DNA from: Hydrogenophaga sp.
Lineage (GTDB): Bacteria > Pseudomonadota > Gammaproteobacteria > Burkholderiales > Burkholderiaceae_C
Direction of reading: 5' to 3'
Length of the DNA stretch: 8,196 nucleotides
NCBI GenBank assembly: GCA_021154985.1
Contig: JAJNQE010000129.1
Span: forward strand, 1-8,196
Position numbers and translations under genes: made by a program. Below the pieces are notes generated by a model, which was not told where the DNA came from, searched no databases, and saw only the letters and a program-made list of their open reading frames with translations. Shown here in pieces: positions 1 through 5,990 of the stretch (the first letter of the stretch is position 1; the number at the start of each line of letters is the position of its first letter).

Positions 1-1
1 C

Positions 2-634
2 CATGTCGTGTTCCACCAGCATCATGGCGTGGTCCTTCTTGATGCGCAGCAGCAGTTCCACCATGCGCTCGGCTTCGGCGTGGCCCATGCCCGCCAGCGG
101 TTCGTCAAGCAGCAGCACGGTGGGCTCGGTGGCCAGCGTCATGGCGATTTCCAGTTGGCGCTGTTCGCCATGGCTGGTAGTACCCGCGACGGTGTTGGCG
201 CGCGCCGTGAGGCCCGCGAGTTCGATCGCGCGCTCGCAGCGTTGATTGACCTGCGCCATGCCGCTGGCGGCCGACAGCCAGCGCAAGGGGTTCCAGGGCG
301 AATGTCGCTCGCGCGATTGCGCGGCCAGGCGCACGTTGTCCCACACGGTGAAGGGCAGGAAGATGTTGGTTTTCTGGTAGCTCCGACCCAGGCCCAGGCG
401 CGAGATGCGCTCGGCGCTCTTGCCGCCCGTCTCCGTGCCGTTGAGCGTGATGCGGCCAGCGGTGGGCGGCAGGTCGCCCGAGAGCAGGTTGGTCAGCGTG
501 GACTTGCCCGCGCCGTTGGGGCCGATGACGGCATGGATGCGGTCGCGGTGCAGGTCTACCGACACGCCGTTGACGGCCGCCAGGCCGCCGAAGCGCTTGG
601 TGAGGTTCTGGGCGCTGAGAAGCAGCGTGCTCAT
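2..634 (-). CDS. livG: Branched-chain amino acid type ABC transporter ATP-binding protein, LivG-like (C-terminus beyond left edge)
   Basis: This is a cytoplasmic ATPase subunit that powers import through the LivH/LivM channel. The visible 211 residues begin MSTLLLSAQNLTKRFGG. They carry the Walker A loop GPNGAGKST (about residues 38-46), a Q-loop region (RSYQKTN), an ABC signature reading SHGEQRQLEIAM, Walker B VLLLDEPLAGMG and the switch histidine in VEHDM, where the window ends. LivG proteins are usually about 250 residues, so only a short C-terminal part is missing. The ATG at 634 overlaps the livM stop by four bases (ATGA) and has a strong GGAGGA ribosome site six bases upstream. The signature is slightly unusual: TTSHGEQ replaces the common LSHGEQ or LSYGQ. 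A LivF-type second ATPase gene would be expected just beyond the left edge. The family call is firm; the transported substrate is inferred only. Confidence 0.93.
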   Translation of the reverse strand, partial: MSTLLLSAQNLTKRFGGLAAVNGVSVDLHRDRIHAVIGPNGAGKSTLTNLLSGDLPPTAGRITLNGTETGGKSAERISRLGLGRSYQKTNIFLPFTVWDNVRLAAQSRERHSPWNPLRWLSAASGMAQVNQRCERAIELAGLTARANTVAGTTSHGEQRQLEIAMTLATEPTVLLLDEPLAGMGHAEAERMVELLLRIKKDHAMMLVEHDM

Positions 635-1626
635 GGCTTGTCCTCCACCTTGTGCGAGCGCCGTGCCAACAACCCCAGCAGGCCGCGCGGCGCGAACACC
701 ACCACCAGCACGATGAAGCCACCCATGAGCAGTTGCCAGTGTTTGGTCAGGTCCTTGAAGAAGTGCATGACGTACTCGAAGGCAAACGCGCCGACGATCG
801 CGCCCGCGAAGTTGCCCATGCCGCCCAGGATCACCATCATGATCGCGTGCGCGCTCATGTGAAAACCCATGAGATCGGGGTTCACGAAGCCGGTTTGCGC
901 GGCCCACAGGAAACCCGCCACACCCGCCAGCGCACCGGCCAGCGTGAAGGCCGCGAGCTTGTAGCCGAAGGTGCCGTAGCCCACCGCGCGCATGCGGTGT
1001 TCGTTCACGCGGATGCCGGCGAGCACGCGGCCAAACGGCGAGAACAGCAGGCGGCGCAGGAAGGCGTAGACCAGCACCAAGAGCAGCAAGGTGAAGTAGT
1101 AGAACGTGGTCTTGTTCTCGAGGTCGATGCCGGTCCAGCCGAACAGCGAGGCTTCGGGCCGAAAGTTGACGTAGACGCCATCGGAGCCGCCCAGTGCCTT
1201 GTTGTCGAAGAACAGGAAGAACACCATCTGCGCGAACGCCATGGTGACCATGATGAAGTAGATGCCGTGCGTGCGCACCACGAAGAAACCGATGATCAGC
1301 GCGGCCAGCGCCGCCCCCAGAACCGACACGGGGAGCGACCACCACAGGCTGATGGGCGTGTCCGCCGGTGTGAGGAAGGCGAGCGCATAACCCGCCAGGC
1401 CGAAGTAGGCCGCGTGGCCGAGCGACACCAGGCCGCTCACGCCTTGCAGCAGATCCAGGCTCATGGCAAAGATCGCCAGGATCATCATCTGCGAGAGCAT
1501 CTGCAGATAGAAGTCTCCACCGGTCAGGGGAATGAGGGGGAACGTGGCAAGCGCAATGGCCCCCAGCACCAGGATGGCCTGGATGCTGCGCGGCAGCTTT
1601 TCGAGTTGGGCTTTGGGAGAGCTCAT
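631..1626 (-). CDS. livM: Branched-chain amino acid type ABC transporter permease, LivM-like
   Basis: This is an inner-membrane permease that pairs with LivH to form the translocation channel. The 331-residue protein is strongly hydrophobic, with many membrane segments. It carries the LivM hallmark GLVSLGHAAYFGLAGY (residues 65-80), a GGSDGV loop (about 146-151) and a cytoplasmic coupling segment GRVLAGIRVNEHRMRAVGY (199-217) of the kind that contacts the ATPase. Its length is normal for the family. The ATG at 1626 overlaps the livH stop (ATGA) and the stop overlaps the livG start (ATGA), so translation of the three genes is probably coupled. A short lysine- and arginine-containing tail (LARRSHKVEDKP) lies in the cytoplasm by the positive-inside rule. 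The substrate is not determined by the sequence. Confidence 0.95.
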   Translation of the reverse strand: MSSPKAQLEKLPRSIQAILVLGAIALATFPLIPLTGGDFYLQMLSQMMILAIFAMSLDLLQGVSGLVSLGHAAYFGLAGYALAFLTPADTPISLWWSLPVSVLGAALAALIIGFFVVRTHGIYFIMVTMAFAQMVFFLFFDNKALGGSDGVYVNFRPEASLFGWTGIDLENKTTFYYFTLLLLVLVYAFLRRLLFSPFGRVLAGIRVNEHRMRAVGYGTFGYKLAAFTLAGALAGVAGFLWAAQTGFVNPDLMGFHMSAHAIMMVILGGMGNFAGAIVGAFAFEYVMHFFKDLTKHWQLLMGGFIVLVVVFAPRGLLGLLARRSHKVEDKP

Positions 1627-2486
1627 TGTTTGAACAGCCCTTCAGGCTTGTAGAGCAGCACGGCGGCCATGAGCATGTAGACAGCCATGCCGGCGATCTG
1701 AGGCACCAGCACCTTGCCGAAGGTGTCCACCAAACCCACCAGCAGGGCAGCAACGAGCGCACCGCGCACCGAGCCGATGCCGCCGATGACCACCACCACA
1801 AAACACATGATCAGCACCGAGCTGCCCATGCCGGGGTAGACGCTCGCGATCGGCGAGGCGATCATGCCGGCGATGGCCGCCAGCGCCACGCCCAGCGCGA
1901 ACACCACGCCGTGGATCAGGCGGATGTTGATGCCCAGCGATTCGGTCATTTCGCGGTTGAAGGCGCCCGCGCGGATCTTCATGCCCAGGCGAGTTTTGGA
2001 GATCAAGAGGTACAGGCCGAGCGCCAGCGCAATGCACACGCCCGACATCACCAGCCGATACACCGGGTAGGAAAGGTTCTCGGTCAGCGGGATCGACCAG
2101 TTCAGCATCTCGGGCACCTGCACCGCGTGCACGTCGTCGCCCCAGAGAATGGAGCGCACCTCTTCAAAGATGTAGATCAGGCCGAAGGTGAGCAGCACCT
2201 GGTCGAGGTGGTCGCGGTGGTAAAAGTGCCGGAACAAGCTCCACTCCAGCAACCAGCCCAGCGCCACGGCGATCACCGTGCCCAGCACGATGGCCAGCAC
2301 CAGGCTGTCGAGCTGGCCCACCAGGAACCACGCGAGGTAGGCCCCGAGCATGTAGAAGCTGCCGTGCGCGAGGTTGACCACGCCCATGATCCCGAAGATC
2401 AGCGTGAGGCCAGCGGCCAGCATGAACAGCAACAGGCCGTATTGCAGGCTGTTGAGCAACTGGATCAGGAAGTTGGCGAAATCCAT
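1623..2486 (-). CDS. livH: Branched-chain amino acid type ABC transporter permease, LivH-like
   Basis: This is the second inner-membrane permease of the importer, 287 residues from the chosen start. It has the family signature GLTLIFGIMGVVNLAHGSFY (residues 26-45) in the first membrane region and an ATPase-contact segment GMKIRAGAFNREMTESLGIN near residues 168-187. It ends in a GIGSVRGALVAALLVGL-type re-entrant region and a final hydrophobic helix. I chose the ATG at 2486 (MDFANFLIQLL) because it matches typical LivH N-termini. A longer TTG start at 2525 would lie inside the terminator hairpin upstream and would add 13 residues unlike the family. The ribosome site before 2486 is weak. The gene follows the binding-protein gene after 112 bases and overlaps livM by four. 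Confidence 0.93.
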   Translation of the reverse strand: MDFANFLIQLLNSLQYGLLLFMLAAGLTLIFGIMGVVNLAHGSFYMLGAYLAWFLVGQLDSLVLAIVLGTVIAVALGWLLEWSLFRHFYHRDHLDQVLLTFGLIYIFEEVRSILWGDDVHAVQVPEMLNWSIPLTENLSYPVYRLVMSGVCIALALGLYLLISKTRLGMKIRAGAFNREMTESLGINIRLIHGVVFALGVALAAIAGMIASPIASVYPGMGSSVLIMCFVVVVIGGIGSVRGALVAALLVGLVDTFGKVLVPQIAGMAVYMLMAAVLLYKPEGLFKQ

Positions 2487-2523
2487 GGGCGATCGGGTGG
2501 TTGGACGGAGCGCAGGAGCGTGC

Positions 2524-2558
2524 AAAAAACAGGCCAGCGCCCGAGGGGCGCCGGCCTG
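2524..2558 (-). terminator. Intrinsic terminator or attenuator between the binding-protein gene and livH
   Basis: Read on the minus strand, two 13-base arms, CAGGCCGGCGCCC and GGGCGCTGGCCTG, pair with one G-U wobble around a CTC loop and are followed at once by six T residues. This is a textbook rho-independent terminator. It sits 41 bases after the binding-protein stop codon and 37 bases before the livH ATG. Partial read-through would feed livHMG. This would give more binding protein than membrane subunits, a usual stoichiometry in such importers. The hairpin is read directly from sequence; its efficiency is inferred. Confidence 0.85.
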
Positions 2559-2598
2559 GGGTGGGACCAGCCCGCGGTGGGCGAGAGTCCGCCCGGCT

Positions 2599-3786
2599 TC
2601 AGGCCATGCGGCAGCCGGTGGCCGGATCGGCCACGGCCTTTTGCGCGATGCCGATCACCTTGTTTTCCTTGTTTTCCACTTTGCGCAGGTACATGTCCTG
2701 GATCGGGTTGTGGGCGGCGCTCATCTTCCATTTGCCGCGCGGGCTGTCGATTTCGGCGCCGTTCATGGCGGCGTACAAGGCCTGCTTGTTGTTCAGGTCG
2801 CCCTTGACCGCATTCGCGCCCTTGATCAGCAGCAGGCCGGTGTCGTAGCCCTGCACCGCGTACACGTCGGGCTGCAGGCGGAACGTCTTGGCGTACTCCA
2901 GGCGGAATTTCTTGTTGCGCGGCGTGTCCAGCGAATCGCTGTAGTGCATGGTGGTCAGCACGCCATCAGCGGCCGGGCCGGCGGCGTCGAGCACGCCCTC
3001 GGTCAGGAAGCCCGAGCCGTAGAGCTGGATGTTCTTGTTCAGGCCGGCCGCCGCAAAGTCGCGCAGGAACTTGGCTGCACCACCGCCGGCAAAGAAGCAG
3101 GCCACGGCATCGGGGTTGAGCGAAGCGATCTCGGTCAGCAGCGCCTGGAACTCCACGTTGGGGAAGGGCAGGCCGAGCTTCTTGATGATGGTGCCGCCGG
3201 CTTCGGTGTAGCTCTTCTCGAAACCTTCAAAGGCCTCGTCGCCCGCCGCGTAGTTCCAGGTGATCCACACGGCTTTCTTGTGGCCGCGTTCCATCATGGC
3301 CTTGCCCAGTGCCAGCGTGGGCTGGGAGTTGGTGAACGAGGTGCGGAAGACGTTGGGAGCGCACTGCGCGCGGGTGGCCACGTGCACGCCGGCGTTGGGA
3401 ATCAGGCTCAGCACGCCGGTGTCGCGCGCCACCTTGTGGATGCCCATCTGAACGCCCGAGTGCACCGTGCCCACGAGCACGTCGACCTTGTCGCGTTGCA
3501 CCAGGCGGGTGGCGTTCTCGATGCCTTTGGCCGGGTTCGATTCGTCGTCGACCTTGAAGAACTCGACCTCGCGGCCGCCGAGCTTGCCGCCCTGTTCGTT
3601 GAGCGCCATGCGAAAACCGTTTTCGATCGCCACGCCCAGTTGGGCAAAGGTGCCGGTGTAGGGGAGCATGAAACCCACGCGGACTTTGTCCGACTGTGCG
3701 CGCACGATTTCGGGCAGCAGCAGGCCGGTGGACGCGGCGCCGATCACGGCGGCGCTGCGGGTCAGGACGAGTCGGCGGGTGGTCAT
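2599..3786 (-). CDS. ABC transporter substrate-binding protein, Leu/Ile/Val-binding (Peripla_BP_6) family
   Basis: This is the periplasmic receptor that delivers ligand to the LivHM channel. The 395-residue precursor starts MTTRRLVLTRSAAV and has a twin-arginine pair (R4-R5), a hydrophobic stretch and a likely cleavage after VRA (residue 30). Tat export is possible, although the pattern is not a full SRRxFLK. The mature part opens with KVRVGFMLPYTGTFAQLG, the typical first strand and ligand loop of LivK-like proteins, followed by DDESNP and then VDVLVGTVHSG. The ATG at 3786 is preferred over a TTG at 3828 because it has a GGAG site about eight bases upstream and begins the signal peptide. The gene leads the liv cluster and is followed by a terminator. 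Related binding proteins also bind amides, urea or aromatic acids, so the ligand is left open. Confidence 0.93.
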   Translation of the reverse strand: MTTRRLVLTRSAAVIGAASTGLLLPEIVRAQSDKVRVGFMLPYTGTFAQLGVAIENGFRMALNEQGGKLGGREVEFFKVDDESNPAKGIENATRLVQRDKVDVLVGTVHSGVQMGIHKVARDTGVLSLIPNAGVHVATRAQCAPNVFRTSFTNSQPTLALGKAMMERGHKKAVWITWNYAAGDEAFEGFEKSYTEAGGTIIKKLGLPFPNVEFQALLTEIASLNPDAVACFFAGGGAAKFLRDFAAAGLNKNIQLYGSGFLTEGVLDAAGPAADGVLTTMHYSDSLDTPRNKKFRLEYAKTFRLQPDVYAVQGYDTGLLLIKGANAVKGDLNNKQALYAAMNGAEIDSPRGKWKMSAAHNPIQDMYLRKVENKENKVIGIAQKAVADPATGCRMA

Positions 3787-3918
3787 GAAGGATCTCCAGG
3801 TGGGTTGGCACAAAGCGGAAACTGTCAAGGCACTGTAGACGGGAGGGTGGGGGTTGGCGATACAGAATTACCCGTACTTGAGGCTTGAACTATTTACATA
3901 TGAAACGGAGGCGTGCCG
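3787..3918 (-). promoter_or_regulatory. Leader and probable promoter region of the ABC importer cluster
   Basis: These 132 bases separate the flavodoxin stop from the binding-protein start and should hold the importer promoter. The stretch near 3865-3905 is more AT-rich than its surroundings. On the minus strand a TTGACA occurs at 3828-3823, but no acceptable -10 box follows at 16-18 bases. A weaker pair, TCGCCA-N17-TACAGT, ends at 3832. I could not choose between them and see no convincing operator palindrome. A GGAG ribosome site lies directly before the start codon at 3786. Confidence 0.35.
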
Positions 3919-4392
3919 TCAGGCATTGGCAACGAGCGCGAGGGCCAGCCACTTGCGCGCCCATGCGGTGCAAACCACCTCGGGTTCTGTGCCGGCGGAG
4001 GCGTCGTGGCGAAACACATCGCCGATGCGCACGGCACCGAGGTCGGCCAGGCGCTCGTCAAACCGCAGGCCGCCGTTGCAGAAAGTTTGCGGGTAGGCGC
4101 TGTCACCCAGGGCGATCACGCCGTAGCGCACCGTGCCCAGGTACTTTGGTTCGTTGCCCAGCGATTCGTACAGGTGGCGTGCGTTGTCGGGCACGTCGCC
4201 AGCGCCGTAGGTGGATGAGCAGATGACGTAAAGTGCATCTTCCTCAAACACCGTGATGTCCAGACCGTCCATCATCCGGACTTCGATGGTGGGCACCAGA
4301 TCGGCGCAATCCATCTCGATGGCCTGAGCAACATACTCGGCGGTGTTGGTCATGGTGCCGACCAGGATGAGGAGTTTGGAGGGGGTGCTCAT
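3919..4392 (-). CDS. Short-chain flavodoxin, MioC-like
   Basis: This is a cytoplasmic FMN-binding electron carrier of 157 residues. The phosphate-binding loop is GTMTNTAE (T13-x-T15-x-T17). The flavin-stacking loop is SSTYGAGDVPDNA (59-71), with Y62 placed to stack on the isoalloxazine. A second flavin loop reads ALGDSAYPQTFCNGG (94-108). The order and spacing match short-chain flavodoxins and the MioC/sulfite-reductase flavodoxin domain. The ATG at 4392 (MSTPSKLL) is chosen over a TTG at 4407, because the latter adds only MRALH and neither has a good ribosome site. It lies 114 bases downstream of the OsmC-family gene on the same strand. Its redox partner is unknown. A role in sulfur reduction or iron-sulfur chemistry is possible but unsupported beyond proximity. 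Confidence 0.9.
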   Translation of the reverse strand: MSTPSKLLILVGTMTNTAEYVAQAIEMDCADLVPTIEVRMMDGLDITVFEEDALYVICSSTYGAGDVPDNARHLYESLGNEPKYLGTVRYGVIALGDSAYPQTFCNGGLRFDERLADLGAVRIGDVFRHDASAGTEPEVVCTAWARKWLALALVANA

Positions 4393-4405
4393 GTGAAGTG
4401 CACGC

Positions 4406-4434
4406 AATATACTTCATGTTTTCGAGCGTGCCAC
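4406..4434 (-). promoter_or_regulatory. Candidate promoter for the flavodoxin gene
   Basis: On the minus strand GTGGCA (4434-4429) and TATATT (4411-4406) are spaced by 17 bases, matching four and five of six consensus bases. Transcription would begin near 4399, only about seven bases before the ATG, giving an almost leaderless message. That fits the absence of a Shine-Dalgarno sequence. An inverted repeat TGAAGT-N11-ACTTCA (4394-4399 and 4411-4416) overlaps the start region and could be an operator. All function here is inferred. Confidence 0.3.
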
Positions 4435-4506
4435 CCGGGAAAACCCCCGCACCGGGCAGGTCGGAGCGTCCATCCGTTGGAGCCGGGTGGGTTCGGCCCA
4501 GGCGCG

Positions 4507-4956
4507 TCAGGTCTGGTCGCGCAGCGTGAGCCCGGCGGCGTCGATCACGGTGACCCGCACCGGAATGGCCTGGCGCACGCTCTGGGTGACGGTGCAAAAC
4601 GCCTCGAACTGTGCCAATGCCCGGTCCAGGTGCTCCAGTGAACCTGCCGCCACCCCCAGGGTGATGGTGGCGTGGATGCCCAGGATGCGCAGACGGCCTT
4701 CCGGGTTGCGCCCCACCTCGGCTGTGACCTCGCAGCGCAGCGGTTCGGGTGCCTGCTTGAATTTGCGCAGCGCAAACAGCAAGGAATCGCTCAGGCAGTT
4801 GCCCACCGACGCAGCCAGCAGTTGTGCGGGGGAGGGGCCTTCGCCTTGGCCCAGGGGCGCGGGTTCGTCGGCGATCAGGCTCGGGAGGTTCTCGCCGAAG
4901 CGGATCTCGAAGCGGTAGTCGGCTTGCTGCCGGAGCGAAACGGTGGCGGTGGTCAT
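4507..4956 (-). CDS. OsmC/Ohr-family protein
   Basis: This 149-residue protein has the two conserved cysteines of the OsmC/Ohr fold: C54 in ASVGNCLSDSLLFAL and C121 in FEAFCTVTQSVRQAIPV. The PSPAQLLAASVGNC segment is typical of the OsmC branch. Known members reduce organic hydroperoxides, and some act on persulfides, using this cysteine pair. I chose the ATG at 4956 (MTTATVSLRQQ). The frame stays open upstream to 5331, but that part is an arginine-rich antisense shadow of the dioxygenase gene and not family sequence. The ribosome site is weak. The gene starts 32 bases after the persulfide dioxygenase stop, so co-transcription from the 5902-5930 promoter is likely. The pairing suggests a role in handling persulfide or oxidant stress. 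Confidence 0.9.
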   Translation of the reverse strand: MTTATVSLRQQADYRFEIRFGENLPSLIADEPAPLGQGEGPSPAQLLAASVGNCLSDSLLFALRKFKQAPEPLRCEVTAEVGRNPEGRLRILGIHATITLGVAAGSLEHLDRALAQFEAFCTVTQSVRQAIPVRVTVIDAAGLTLRDQT

Positions 4957-4988
4957 GGTGCGGTCCCGGGTGTGGTGCAGTGAGTGGG

Positions 4989-5873
4989 TCAGAGGGCGTT
5001 CAGCGGGATCTTCAGGTAGGCCACGCCGTTGTCTTCCTTGGGTGGCAACTCGCCTGCGCGGATGTTCACCTGCACCGAAGGCAGGATCAAGGTGGGCATC
5101 TCCAGCGTGGCGTCGCGCTTCGTGCGCATGGCCACGAACGCGTCTTCGCTCACACAGTCGTGCACGTGGATGTTGCGCGCGCGTTGCTCGGCCACGGTGC
5201 TCTCGAAAGCCACCGCGCGGCCGGTGGGCGGGTAGTCGTGGCACATGAAAAGGCGGGTCTGCGGCGGCAGGCTCAAGAGCTTGCGTGTGGAGGCGTAGAG
5301 GGTGCGGGCGTCGCCACCCGGAAAGTCGCAACGCGCAGTGCCCACATCGGGCATGAACAACGTGTCACCCACGAACACCGCGTCGCCGAAGCGGTACGCC
5401 GCACAGGCCGGCGTGTGGCCGGGCACGAACAGCACCTCACCTGAGAGTTCGCCCAACGGGATGACCTCACCCTCTTTGAACAGGTGGTCGAACTGCGAGC
5501 CGTCCTGCTTGAAGCCGGGCTCCAGGTTGAACACGCCTTTGAACACCTTTTGCACCGTGGTGATGTTGCCGCCGATGCCGATCTGGCCGCCGAGCTGGGC
5601 CCGCAGGTAGGGCGCGGCCGAGAGATGGTCGGCGTGGGCATGGGTCTCCAGGATCCATTGCACCTGGAGGTGGTTGGCACGCACGTAGTCGATCACCTTG
5701 TTGGCCGAGGCGTGCTGGGTGCGGCCCGACTTCGGGTCGTAGTCGAGCACCGAATCGATGATCGCGGCCTCGCTGCCCGGGCCGTTGTGAACGATGTAGG
5801 TCACCGTCCAGGTGGCGGGATCGAACATGCCGTGCACCTGGGGTGCTGTGCTGTGGGCCGGGGCGGTGGACAT
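4989..5873 (-). CDS. blh: Persulfide dioxygenase (ETHE1/Blh-type metallo-beta-lactamase fold)
   Basis: The likely reaction is oxidation of glutathione persulfide with O2 to sulfite and glutathione, in the cytoplasm. The 294-residue protein has the metal motif THAHADH (H78, H80, D82, H83), then H153 in VPGHTPACAAY, D170 in FVGDTLF and H212 in MCHDYPP. H78, H153 and D170 correspond to the two-His one-Asp iron site of ETHE1. The segment MPDVGTARCDFPGGDARTLY (174-193) is characteristic of the Blh/type III persulfide dioxygenase branch and not of glyoxalase II. No rhodanese domain or N-terminal DUF442 is present. The ATG at 5873 has AGGAG six bases upstream. The gene is divergent from a BigR-type regulator and shares its control palindrome. 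A generic MBL hydrolase is the alternative, but the context argues strongly for sulfur. Confidence 0.92.
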   Translation of the reverse strand: MSTAPAHSTAPQVHGMFDPATWTVTYIVHNGPGSEAAIIDSVLDYDPKSGRTQHASANKVIDYVRANHLQVQWILETHAHADHLSAAPYLRAQLGGQIGIGGNITTVQKVFKGVFNLEPGFKQDGSQFDHLFKEGEVIPLGELSGEVLFVPGHTPACAAYRFGDAVFVGDTLFMPDVGTARCDFPGGDARTLYASTRKLLSLPPQTRLFMCHDYPPTGRAVAFESTVAEQRARNIHVHDCVSEDAFVAMRTKRDATLEMPTLILPSVQVNIRAGELPPKEDNGVAYLKIPLNAL

Positions 5874-5901
5874 GGAGGGCTCCTATAAATAAGTAAACAA
5901 T

Positions 5902-5930
5902 AATATATTGACAAATATATTGTCTGTCAA
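5902..5930 (-). promoter_or_regulatory. Promoter of the persulfide dioxygenase-OsmC operon
   Basis: On the minus strand a perfect TTGACA (-35, 5930-5925) is followed after 17 bases by TATATT (-10, 5907-5902). Transcription should start near 5895, leaving a leader of about 20 bases that contains the AGGAG ribosome site of the dioxygenase gene. The elements are created by the same inverted repeat as the opposing promoter, so both cannot easily be occupied together. They are seen in sequence; activity is inferred from close match to the sigma-70 consensus. Confidence 0.8.
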
Positions 5931-5936
5931 TATATT
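5908..5936 (+). promoter_or_regulatory. Promoter of the bigR-YeeE-YedE-SulP operon
   Basis: A perfect TTGACA (5908-5913) and TATATT (5931-5936) are separated by an optimal 17 bases. The expected transcription start is near 5943, about 27 bases before the first possible regulator ATG and 48 before the preferred one. The promoter overlaps its mirror image on the other strand. The operon probably extends through the SulP gene, because the downstream gaps are 3, 11 and 46 bases. Confidence 0.82.
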
Positions 5937-5990
5937 CACGCCATCCGCCGGCCCGTTGCTGGCCGCCCCATGAACCGTGAGGAACCACCG

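Larger units (their letters stand above)
5902..5936. repeat. Perfect inverted repeat with three AATATATT octamers, candidate BigR operator
   Basis: AATATATTGACA (5902-5913) and TGTCAATATATT (5925-5936) are perfect reverse complements around an 11-base spacer. A third copy of the self-complementary octamer AATATATT lies at 5914-5921, so octamers start at 5902, 5914 and 5929. The surrounding 50 bases are strongly AT-rich in an otherwise GC-rich window. BigR-type ArsR repressors are known to bind AT-rich palindromes overlapping their own promoters, and a repressor bound here would block both directions. Assignment to BigR is inferred from position and symmetry. Confidence 0.75.

Noticed and set aside
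652..2807. Long plus-strand open frames opposite livM and livH (333 and 393 residues)
   Set aside because: They are rich in His, Gln, Arg and Glu, have no recognisable domain, and are exact antisense shadows of clearly conserved membrane proteins in GC-rich DNA.
3823..3828. TTGACA on the minus strand upstream of the binding-protein gene as a -35 box
   Set aside because: The expected -10 position reads ACCCAC, and no better match lies at 16 or 18 bases, so the hexamer alone is not enough.
2374..3888. A 504-residue plus-strand open frame opposite the binding-protein gene
   Set aside because: It crosses the livH start, the terminator and the whole binding-protein gene, has antisense-type composition (many His, Val, Gly, Ala) and no family features.
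4441..4457. Possible terminator after the OsmC gene (CCCG-GTG-CGGG followed by GG and TTTT on the minus strand)
   Set aside because: The stem is only four base pairs and the T-run is short and separated from it. A longer CCACCCGG/CCGGGTGG repeat (4431-4438 and 4484-4491) has a 45-base loop, so neither is convincing.
4957..5331. N-terminal extension of the OsmC-family protein to 5331
   Set aside because: The extra 125 residues lie inside the dioxygenase gene in another frame, are arginine- and histidine-rich, and do not resemble the OsmC family.
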